DNA of 64,000 nt, taken from positions 1,515,240-1,579,239 of the forward strand of contig NZ_FOYQ01000001.1 in NCBI RefSeq assembly GCF_900115205.1, in the 5' to 3' direction. How positions within the stretch are numbered: the stretch's first letter is position 1; each line of letters opens with the position of its first letter. The translations under genes were made by a program, and so were the position numbers. Source of the DNA: Robiginitalea myxolifaciens. GTDB taxonomy: Bacteria > Bacteroidota > Bacteroidia > Flavobacteriales > Flavobacteriaceae. This document shows, piece after piece, positions 57,322 to 64,000 of this stretch. Below the pieces are notes generated by a model that saw only the letters and a program-made list of their open reading frames with translations, did not search any database and was not told where the DNA came from.

Positions 57322-58200
57322 TCAATAATATAAATCGTCCGTTCTCAGGTTAAGGAAGCGCTGGGTAGCAAAATAAGTGCTGGCCGAGGATATAACGATA
57401 CCCAGCAGCAGTACCCCTCCGAATACCATCCCCAATTCCGGGAGGTCTTCAAACAGTCCCAGTTCGGGGAAATTCTGATTCAGGTAGTAAAGTAGCCCAT
57501 AGAGTCCAAGTAAGGCCAGGCCGGCGCCTATGAGCCCAAGCTTGATGTTGTTCCATATAAAGGGCCTGCGGATAAAGGATTTGGTGGCCCCAACCATCTG
57601 CATGGTTTTGATGATAAAGCGTTTGGAATAGATCGATAGGCGGATGGAACTATTGATCAGTAGGACCGCAATCAGAGTGAACACGCCGGAGGCGATCAGG
57701 ATGCCCAGCCCAATGCGCCGGGTATTTTCGGTCAGCAGTGCAATGGTAGGTCGGTCGTAGCTCACTTCCTCAATAAAGGGACGCTCGGCCAGGGCCGCCG
57801 CGATCGAATCGATTTGTTCTGGCGACACATAAGCGGCATTCAGGTGCACATCTATGGAATTTTTCAGTGGATTTTCCCCCAGGAACTCCATAAAATCTTC
57901 GCCGATTTCCTCGCTGTGCAGGGCAGCAGCTTCTTCCTTGGAGACAAAATCGGCCGATTTGGTGTACTCCGAGAGCACCAGTTGTTTCTGCAGCTGGTCA
58001 ATTTCCACCTGATTGGCGGTATCGCTGAAAAACACGGAGATGGTTATTTGTTCTTTAAAATGGTCGGCCAGCTTGCGCGTATTGAGCACCAACAAGCCCA
58101 GGATACCCAGCAGGAAGAGCACCAGGGCGATGCTCAGGATAACGGAGAAATAAGAGGATATCAGCTTGCGCTTTTGATATCGTTCGAAGGACTTGCTCAT
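57322..58200 (-). CDS. ftsX: Cell division protein FtsX
   Basis: Membrane subunit of the FtsEX ABC-like complex that activates peptidoglycan hydrolases at the division site. 292 residues with four helices and a periplasmic loop after the first (ITISVFFSDTANQVEIDQLQ). The C-terminal ATRSFI-like segment reads GATKSFIRRPF. The ATG at 58200 (MSKSFERYQKRKL) is chosen; the open frame runs on upstream to 58380, but the promoter lies there. ftsE is not beside it. The gene heads the operon. Confidence 0.93.
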   Translation of the reverse strand: MSKSFERYQKRKLISSYFSVILSIALVLFLLGILGLLVLNTRKLADHFKEQITISVFFSDTANQVEIDQLQKQLVLSEYTKSADFVSKEEAAALHSEEIGEDFMEFLGENPLKNSIDVHLNAAYVSPEQIDSIAAALAERPFIEEVSYDRPTIALLTENTRRIGLGILIASGVFTLIAVLLINSSIRLSIYSKRFIIKTMQMVGATKSFIRRPFIWNNIKLGLIGAGLALLGLYGLLYYLNQNFPELGLFEDLPELGMVFGGVLLLGIVISSASTYFATQRFLNLRTDDLYY

Positions 58201-58218
58201 GAGGGCATTAACAATACT

Positions 58219-58226
58219 CAAAAATA
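58219..58226 (-). promoter_or_regulatory. -7 promoter element of the ftsX operon
   Basis: Minus strand TATTTTTG, 18 bases before the ftsX ATG. Confidence 0.5.
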
Positions 58227-58247
58227 GGAAAGTATATGGATTCCTTT

Positions 58248-58255
58248 TATTTTTG
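58248..58255 (+). promoter_or_regulatory. -7 promoter element of leuS
   Basis: TATTTTTG followed by CGCGG, 47 bases before the leuS ATG and divergent from the ftsX promoter. Confidence 0.55.
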
Positions 58256-58302
58256 CGCGGAATAAATAGACCGGGCGTCCGCCCTGCAGAATCCCCGCAA
58301 AC

Positions 58303-61140
58303 ATGCAGTACAATTTCAGGGAAATCGAGTCCAGGTGGCAGCGCTTTTGGGCGGAAAACCAAACCTTCCGCGCTGAGCACCCCAACGAGAAACCCAAGTT
58401 CTATGCCCTAACTATGTTTCCCTACCCTTCCGGGGCCGGGCTGCACGTCGGGCACCCCCTGGGTTATATTGCCTGCGATATTTATGCGCGCTATAAGCGG
58501 CATCAGGGATTTAATGTCCTGCAGCCCATGGGATACGATTCCTTTGGATTGCCTGCGGAGCAATACGCTATCCAGACCGGGCAACATCCGGCCATCACTA
58601 CCCGCACCAACATTGCACGCTACCGCGAACAACTAGACCAGTTGGGCTTTTCCTATGATTGGAGCCGGCAAGTCCGCACTTCAGACCCGGAGTACTACCA
58701 CTGGACCCAATGGGTTTTCATGCAATTGTTCGATTCCTGGTATAATAGGGACAGCGATAAGGCAGAGCATTTGACTACCCTGATCTCGGCATTCGAGGCC
58801 GGTGGAAATACAGCGGTGAATGCAGCCTGTGACGAGGATACGCCGGCGTTTACCGCAGCCGAGTGGCAGGCCATGAGCGAGGCGGAACAGCAGCGCATCC
58901 TACTGAAGTACCGCCTGACATACCTGGCCGATACTGAGGTAAACTGGTGTCCTGAGCTGGGAACTGTATTGGCCAATGATGAGGTAGTCAACGGGGTTTC
59001 CGAACGCGGGGGCTATCCGGTGATTAGAAAAAAAATGACCCAGTGGAGCATGCGTATTACCGCTTATGCCCAACGCCTGCTCGATGGCCTGGACACCATT
59101 GACTGGCCCCAGCCGTTGAAGGATGCCCAGACCAACTGGATCGGTCGCTCCAAGGGAGCCTCGGTGACCTTTCGTTCCAAACCTGTTAAACCGGGAGGGG
59201 AGCGGTACGACCTGGAAGTATTTACCACACGGCCCGATACCATCTATGGGGTTAGTTTCATGACCCTTGCACCGGAGCACGACCTGGTTCCCGAATTAAC
59301 CACTGAAGCACAGCGTGAAGCTGTCGAAGCCTATGTGGAGGCGTCTGCCCGGCGGAGTGAACGCGAGCGTATGGCCGATGTAAAGTCCATCAGCGGAGTA
59401 TTTACCGGAGCGTATGCCGAGCACCCTCTAACGGGAGAAGACATTCCGATTTGGATCGGGGATTACGTCCTGGCCGGCTACGGAACCGGAGCGGTGATGG
59501 CGGTGCCCTGCGGGGACCAACGCGACTACGATTTTGCGAAACACTTTGACCTGCCCATTCCCAACATCTTCGAAGGAGTCTCCATCGAGGAGGAGGCCTA
59601 TGCCGACAAGGCAGGCACGGTAATCGCCAACTCTGATTTTATCAATGGCATGGGCTACAAGGAGGCCTCCAATGCTGTGATTGAGGCCCTGGAAGCCAAA
59701 GGATTGGGCAAGGGGACGATAAACTACCGCCTGCGGGATGCAGTCTTTAGCCGACAGCGGTACTGGGGGGAGCCTTTTCCGGTGTATTACGATGCCGAGG
59801 GACTTCCGCACCTGATCCCGGAGGACTGCCTGCCCCTGGAATTACCTGAGGTGGAAAAATACCTGCCTACTGAAACCGGGGAACCTCCTCTGGGGAACGC
59901 CACCCACTGGGCCTGGGATGCCGAGACCCTGAGCGTCACGGCAAATGACCGCATCGACCACAAAACCGTATTTCCATTGGAGTTGAACACCATGCCCGGA
60001 TGGGCGGGGAGCTCCCAGTATTTCAACCGCTATATGGACCCGGACAATAGCGCGGCCCTGGTAGGCGATCAGGCCATCGGATACTGGCAGGATGTCGACC
60101 TCTACATTGGAGGAAGCGAGCACGCCACAGGACACCTGTTGTATTCGCGTTTCTGGCAATACTTTATGTACGACCGGGGTTGGGTGCCGGTGGAGGAATA
60201 CGCCAAAAAACTCATCAATCAGGGAATGATCCTGGGGACGAGTGCGGTGGTATACCGCAAGAGTGGCACCAACACCTATCTGAGCAAGGGATTGATCGGC
60301 GATCAGCAGGTCGAGGAATTGCGGGTAGATGTAAACCTTATTAATGCTTCGGACGAATTGGATCTCGAGGCGCTCCGAAAGTGGCAACCCCAGTACGCAG
60401 ATGCCGAATTCGAACTTGAGGACGGGGCATATGTTGTAGGCAGGGAAGTCGAAAAGATGTCCAAGCGCTGGTATAACGTCGTTAACCCCGATCAGATCTG
60501 TGAGGAATACGGGGCGGATTCACTCCGACTCTACGAAATGTTCCTGGGACCCCTGGAACAATCCAAGCCCTGGAATACCGCCGGACTAAGCGGGGTGCAC
60601 AATTTCCTGAAAAAGTTGTGGAAGCTCTATCACCAGGGAGCTGATCGCAGCTTTGAGGTACTGGACGATAAGGCTTCCGCCGAGAACATGAAAACCTTGC
60701 ACAAGACCATCAAGAAAGTCCAGGACGATATCGAAGGGTTCTCCTTTAATACGACGGTCTCCTCATTGATGATCTGCGTGAATGAACTCACCAGTCAGGG
60801 ATGCCGACAGCGAGATGTGCTGGAGCCACTAGCCATCCTGCTTTCCCCTTATGCTCCCCACATCGCTGAGGAGCTCTGGAAAAAGTTAGGGCATACCGAT
60901 TCCATCGCCTTTGCCGCCTTCCCGCAATTTGAGGAGAAGTATCTGGTGGAACAAAGCAAGGAATATCCCATTTCCTTCAACGGAAAAATGCGCTTTACCC
61001 TGGAACTTCCCCTGGATCTCAGCCGGGAGGAAATTGAAGCACAGGTCATGGCCGACGCCCGCACTCAGAAACAGCTAGACGGGCGTACTCCGAAAAAGGT
61101 AATTGTGGTTCCCGGAAAGATTGTCAATATCGTCGGGTAA
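58303..61140 (+). CDS. leuS: Leucyl-tRNA synthetase
   Basis: Charges tRNA-Leu. 945 residues, longer than the E. coli enzyme (about 860). The HIGH motif is PYPSGAGLHVGHPLGY and the KMSKS loop is VEKMSKRWYN. The CP1 editing domain includes VFTTRPDTIYGVSFM. Extra residues sit mainly around 145-185 (FEAGGNTAVNAACDEDTPAF) and near 665-715, as in other Bacteroidetes. A complete single gene. Confidence 0.97.
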   Translation: MQYNFREIESRWQRFWAENQTFRAEHPNEKPKFYALTMFPYPSGAGLHVGHPLGYIACDIYARYKRHQGFNVLQPMGYDSFGLPAEQYAIQTGQHPAITTRTNIARYREQLDQLGFSYDWSRQVRTSDPEYYHWTQWVFMQLFDSWYNRDSDKAEHLTTLISAFEAGGNTAVNAACDEDTPAFTAAEWQAMSEAEQQRILLKYRLTYLADTEVNWCPELGTVLANDEVVNGVSERGGYPVIRKKMTQWSMRITAYAQRLLDGLDTIDWPQPLKDAQTNWIGRSKGASVTFRSKPVKPGGERYDLEVFTTRPDTIYGVSFMTLAPEHDLVPELTTEAQREAVEAYVEASARRSERERMADVKSISGVFTGAYAEHPLTGEDIPIWIGDYVLAGYGTGAVMAVPCGDQRDYDFAKHFDLPIPNIFEGVSIEEEAYADKAGTVIANSDFINGMGYKEASNAVIEALEAKGLGKGTINYRLRDAVFSRQRYWGEPFPVYYDAEGLPHLIPEDCLPLELPEVEKYLPTETGEPPLGNATHWAWDAETLSVTANDRIDHKTVFPLELNTMPGWAGSSQYFNRYMDPDNSAALVGDQAIGYWQDVDLYIGGSEHATGHLLYSRFWQYFMYDRGWVPVEEYAKKLINQGMILGTSAVVYRKSGTNTYLSKGLIGDQQVEELRVDVNLINASDELDLEALRKWQPQYADAEFELEDGAYVVGREVEKMSKRWYNVVNPDQICEEYGADSLRLYEMFLGPLEQSKPWNTAGLSGVHNFLKKLWKLYHQGADRSFEVLDDKASAENMKTLHKTIKKVQDDIEGFSFNTTVSSLMICVNELTSQGCRQRDVLEPLAILLSPYAPHIAEELWKKLGHTDSIAFAAFPQFEEKYLVEQSKEYPISFNGKMRFTLELPLDLSREEIEAQVMADARTQKQLDGRTPKKVIVVPGKIVNIVG

Positions 61141-61214
61141 GGACTTTAGCCTATCGCCAACCGGCCCCCTGTCACTTCGTGAATAACTTGTTGAAAACCT
61201 GAATTAGTTGGGTG

Positions 61215-61243
61215 CTACCCCCATCAAAAAAGGGGGTAGTTTT
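61215..61243 (+). terminator. Possible terminator after leuS
   Basis: Stem CTACCCCC with GGGGGTAG around ATCAAAAAA, followed by four T. Its 3' arm overlaps a TAGTTTTG element, so it may instead belong to the ald promoter. Confidence 0.45.
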
Positions 61244-61244
61244 G
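61237..61244 (+). promoter_or_regulatory. Possible -7 promoter element of ald
   Basis: TAGTTTTG, about 100 bases before the ald ATG. It overlaps the hairpin after leuS, and no -33 TTG lies at the usual distance. The leader also holds a short palindrome, CTCCTCAGGAG (about 61299-61309). Confidence 0.35.
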
Positions 61245-61347
61245 GGGTATCAATCGAAATCGTAGTGAATACCCCTGCTTTTATCGATTTTTCTTCTCTC
61301 GCTCCTCAGGAGGTTGCATCTTCAGCTTCGAACACAAAATTTTTCCC

Positions 61348-62451
61348 ATGGTAATAGGTATTCCAAAGGAGATTAAGAACAATGAGAGCCGCGTGGGCAT
61401 GACGCCTGCCGGGGTACTCGAGCTCGTACAAAAAGGCCATACCGTCTATGTGCAAACCGGGGCTGGCCTGGGTAGCGGATTTACAGATGGCGATTACAAG
61501 AAAGTCGGGGCACATATCCTCGATACCATAGGGCAGGTCTATGCGATCAGCGAGATGATTGTAAAGGTCAAGGAGCCCATTGCTGAGGAATACGGAATGG
61601 TGCAAAAGAACCAGATCGTATTTACCTACTTCCACTTCGCTTCCAGTTTGCAACTTACCGAAGCCATGATGGAGAGCAAGGCAATTTGTATTGCCTATGA
61701 AACGGTTGAGGAATCGGACGGTTCCCTCCCGCTGCTCACTCCAATGTCAGAAGTGGCCGGCCGAATGGCCATACAGCAAGGGGCGAAATACCTGGAGAAG
61801 CCCAAAAAAGGGCGCGGGGTATTGCTCGGCGGTGTTCCCGGGGTGCCACCGGGACGCGTACTGGTCCTGGGCGCCGGGGTAGTAGGAATCCAGGCGGCAA
61901 AAATGGCAGCCGGTTTGGGCGCGCATGTGACCATTCTGGATATCAATATGAAGCGGCTCCGTTATGTCAATGACGTGATGCCACCCCATGTGGTAACGGA
62001 ATTCTCCAATGAGTTCAATATCCGCAAGCACGTTGCCACCCACGATCTTATTGTCGGGGGGGTTCTGGTCAAAGGAGGTCGCGCTCCAAAACTGATTACC
62101 CGGGATATGCTCAAGCTTATGCATCCGGGAGCGGTAATCGTGGATGTTGCGGTAGATCAGGGAGGTTGCGTAGAAACGTCTCATCCTACCACCCACGAAG
62201 ATCCGGTATTTATCATTGACGATGTGGTCCATTATTGCGTGGCCAATATGCCGGGGGCAGTGCCCTATACCTCTACCCTGGCGCTTACCAATGTAACGCT
62301 CCCTTACGTGCTGGAACTGGCCGACAAAGGCTGGGAAGCAGCATGTGCGGATAATCCCTGTTTGAACAAGGGATTGAATATAATACGTGGCGAAGTAGTC
62401 CACGACGGTATCGCTGAGGCCTTTGGCTTTGACGAAAAATGGGTAGTCTGA
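61348..62451 (+). CDS. ald: Alanine dehydrogenase
   Basis: NAD-dependent interconversion of alanine and pyruvate plus ammonia. 367 residues. Marks are MVIGIPKEIKNNESRVGMTP with the pyruvate-binding Arg, VKVKEPIAEEY with the catalytic Lys, the Rossmann loop VLGAGVVGIQAAKMAAGLGA and VVDVAVDQGGCVETS. Typical length. An Lrp-family gene lies 0.8 kb downstream on the other strand. Confidence 0.96.
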   Translation: MVIGIPKEIKNNESRVGMTPAGVLELVQKGHTVYVQTGAGLGSGFTDGDYKKVGAHILDTIGQVYAISEMIVKVKEPIAEEYGMVQKNQIVFTYFHFASSLQLTEAMMESKAICIAYETVEESDGSLPLLTPMSEVAGRMAIQQGAKYLEKPKKGRGVLLGGVPGVPPGRVLVLGAGVVGIQAAKMAAGLGAHVTILDINMKRLRYVNDVMPPHVVTEFSNEFNIRKHVATHDLIVGGVLVKGGRAPKLITRDMLKLMHPGAVIVDVAVDQGGCVETSHPTTHEDPVFIIDDVVHYCVANMPGAVPYTSTLALTNVTLPYVLELADKGWEAACADNPCLNKGLNIIRGEVVHDGIAEAFGFDEKWVV

Positions 62452-62496
62452 CAGGCCCCACCCTGACAGAATTACCTGTTTCACCCCACAGTGCGG

Positions 62497-62522
62497 AAAT
62501 CCGGTCCTTTGGCCGGGTTTTT
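62497..62522 (+). terminator. Terminator after ald
   Basis: Stem CCGGTC with GGCCGG (one G-T) around CTTT, followed by G and five T. Confidence 0.8.
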
Positions 62523-62565
62523 GCGTTATATGGAGTATCTTTAATTACCTAAAACGCTAGAAATC

Positions 62566-63261
62566 ATGATGGGATACTATATATTAATCGGTGCGATTGC
62601 CCTGGTCAGCTGGCTGGTTAGCGCACAGCTCAAGCGTAAGTTTAAGCACTATTCCAAGGTGCATTTGCGCAATGGGATGAGTGGGGCTGAAATCGCCGAA
62701 AAAATGCTTTCCGACCACGGTATTCGCGATGTAAAAGTCATCAGTACCGCCGGAATGCTCACCGACCACTACAACCCGAGAAACAAGACGGTTAACCTCA
62801 GTGAAGGGGTCTATCACCAGCGCAATGCTGCCGCTGCTGCCGTAGCTGCCCACGAGGTGGGCCACGCCGTGCAGCATGCCCAGGCCTACGAATGGCTGAC
62901 CATGCGCTCCAAACTGGTCCCTGTGGTCAGTGTAACTTCGAGTATGTCTATGTGGGTAGTATTGGGAGGTATTATCCTCGGAGCTGCCCAGGGTGTAGGG
63001 ATTGGATTCTGGGTGGCTGTAGCCGGGCTCATTATGATGGGCATGGCTACCTTATTCAGTTTTATTACCCTTCCCGTGGAGTACGATGCCAGCAATCGTG
63101 CCCTGGCCTGGCTCAAAACCAAAAATGTCGTTACCCCCGAGGAATTCAAAGGCTCGGAGGACGCCCTGAAGTGGGCCGCGCGCACCTATCTGGTTGCGGC
63201 GATCGGTTCCCTGGCTACCCTGGTTTATTGGGGCTTACAGGTTTTTGGCGGAAGAGATTAG
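62566..63261 (+). CDS. YugP-type neutral zinc metallopeptidase
   Basis: A 231-residue membrane protease. An N-terminal helix anchors it (YYILIGAIALVSWLVSAQL). The zinc site HEVGHAVQHAQ (about residues 96-106) is intact, and three more helices follow. The third zinc ligand is probably the Glu in LPVEYDASNRAL. The physiological substrate is unknown. Two Met codons stand together at the start. Confidence 0.9.
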   Translation: MMGYYILIGAIALVSWLVSAQLKRKFKHYSKVHLRNGMSGAEIAEKMLSDHGIRDVKVISTAGMLTDHYNPRNKTVNLSEGVYHQRNAAAAAVAAHEVGHAVQHAQAYEWLTMRSKLVPVVSVTSSMSMWVVLGGIILGAAQGVGIGFWVAVAGLIMMGMATLFSFITLPVEYDASNRALAWLKTKNVVTPEEFKGSEDALKWAARTYLVAAIGSLATLVYWGLQVFGGRD

Positions 63262-63276
63262 AAAAAACCGGCCGTA

Positions 63277-63747
63277 TCAGATACTGATCTGCCGGTCTAT
63301 CTGCTGATCCAGCGAAATGAAGGTTTCTGTTCTTGAGACGCCTTCAATTTGCTGGATTTTTTTATTGAGGACCACCATCAGGTGTTCGTTGTCCTGGCAA
63401 AGCACTTTAATCAGAATGGACCAATTGCCCGTGGTGTAGTGGCATTCGAGTACCTCGGGTATTTTTTCGAGTTCCCCTACGGCACGGGGGTTGCTCATGG
63501 CCTTATCCAGGTAAATCCCGATATAAGCCATAGTGGTGTAGCCCAAAACCCTGGGGTTCACTACAAACTTGGAGCCTGACAAGAGTCCCGACTTTTCGAG
63601 TTTTCTGAGTCGCTGGTGGATAGCAGCCCCGGAGATCCCAATATTCCGGGCAATCTCAAGAATAGGGGTACGGGCGTCTGTCATCAATTGACGCAAAATC
63701 TTTTTATCGATTCCATCCAAAGGAAGCGGGCCGGTCTTGGATTTCAT
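63277..63747 (-). CDS. Lrp/AsnC-family transcriptional regulator
   Basis: A 156-residue regulator with an N-terminal helix-turn-helix (PLDGIDKKILRQLMTDARTP; GISGAAIHQRLRKLEKSGLL) and a C-terminal RAM ligand-binding domain (CHYTTGNWSILIKVLCQDNE). It follows the saccharopine dehydrogenase gene in the same direction, and ald is close by, so it may sense an amino acid such as lysine or alanine. The target genes are inference. Confidence 0.92.
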   Translation of the reverse strand: MKSKTGPLPLDGIDKKILRQLMTDARTPILEIARNIGISGAAIHQRLRKLEKSGLLSGSKFVVNPRVLGYTTMAYIGIYLDKAMSNPRAVGELEKIPEVLECHYTTGNWSILIKVLCQDNEHLMVVLNKKIQQIEGVSRTETFISLDQQIDRQISI

Positions 63748-63788
63748 GAGCTACGAGTTACGCCTTAAAGATAAGGCAACTCTTTGGC

Positions 63789-64000
63789 TTAGCTCGCTAC
63801 CGAATCCGGGTTGTATCCCAAATAGGGTTTTTCTACTTCCCGGAAGACGATTCCATTTTTCGCCAGGCCTTCGATTACCGGGTTGTAAATCTCTGCACTA
63901 ATCGGGATCTGTACCCCGCGGGCCGAAACTTCCCCATTGAGGATTCTCAGGGTTCCCATGGCAACCGGCAAGCCTACGGTTTTGGCCATGGCCGTGAGGG
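63789..64000 (-). CDS. Saccharopine dehydrogenase C-terminal part, 5' end outside window
   Basis: The last 70 or so residues of a protein whose start lies beyond the window edge. The segment LTAMAKTVGLPVAMGTLRIL followed by RGVQIPISAEIYNPVIEGLA matches the end of the saccharopine dehydrogenase family (lysine metabolism). The frame is open to base 64000. It is upstream of the Lrp gene on the same strand, with 41 bases between them. Confidence 0.85.
   Translation of the reverse strand, partial: LTAMAKTVGLPVAMGTLRILNGEVSARGVQIPISAEIYNPVIEGLAKNGIVFREVEKPYLGYNPDSVAS

Noticed and set aside
61170-61210. GTGAATAACTTGTTGAAAAC-like stretch as DnaA boxes or an origin
   Set aside because: No TTATCCACA boxes, no cluster of repeats and no dnaA or gidA nearby.
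61747-62484. 245-residue open frame antisense to ald
   Set aside because: Lies wholly over alanine dehydrogenase and its downstream spacer and has no homologous features.

Overview
The window is an ordinary stretch of chromosome from a member of the Bacteroidetes, most likely a marine flavobacterium of the Robiginitalea/Flavobacteriaceae type. The signs are: promoters of the Bacteroidetes form TAnnTTTG in front of many genes; gldE and gldD gliding-motility genes; TonB-dependent receptors; an F1 beta subunit with the group's insertion and an epsilon subunit without its C-terminal helices; Bacteroidetes DUF families (DUF3098, DUF3127, DUF4199, DUF4301, DUF2490); and almost no Shine-Dalgarno sequences. 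Base composition is roughly balanced to slightly GC-rich and looks even. I see no insertion sequence, prophage, CRISPR array, tRNA or rRNA.

Layout: 1-6.7 kb holds the end of glmS, a TonB receptor and the detached atpD-atpC pair. 6.7-16.4 kb is a biotin locus (bioF, a DUF2007 zinc-ribbon gene, bioD, bioA, a KAS-like condensing enzyme, bioB). It is interrupted by two glycosyltransferase genes on the other strand and followed by a cupin-like oxygenase gene. 16.4-21.6 kb, mostly minus strand, has recX, a lipoprotein glycosidase, rng, a 29-residue very basic protein of the mS38/bS22 type, and HU. 21.7-26.1 kb is mutY-ssb-gldE-gldD plus a PLP dehydratase. 26.1-31.3 kb has a lipoprotein, an EamA permease, rplU-rpmA, a DUF3332 lipoprotein and ahcY.

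31.4-37.9 kb looks like a thiamin salvage locus: a phosphopantetheinyl transferase, a YkoF-like thiamin-binding protein, a PnuC/PnuT permease, a NadR-type kinase fused in frame to DUF4301, then a TPP riboswitch controlling a TonB receptor. 37.9-47.8 kb has a Rieske-like lipoprotein, greA with a structured leader, an sdpR-sdpI pair with a perfect operator palindrome, a HIT protein, an orphan histidine kinase, a flavin reductase-like protein, a DUF3127 protein with an SSB-type tail, an AtoE-like permease, aat, tag and small envelope proteins. 47.8-53.2 kb is a TetR-regulated export system (ABC, HlyD, TolC types) whose ATPase has lost its usual catalytic motifs. 53.2-64 kb has yitT, a thioredoxin-like gene, the ftsX-DUF3098-uppP-truB-TonB-like operon, leuS, ald, a YugP metallopeptidase, an Lrp regulator and the end of a saccharopine dehydrogenase gene.

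The most promising leads are the kinase-DUF4301 fusion next to a riboswitch-controlled thiamin receptor, the ABC exporter without an intact ATPase, the minimal HU/mS38-like operon, the SSB-tailed DUF3127 protein, and -7 promoter elements that directly abut start codons, mainly in the biotin locus.
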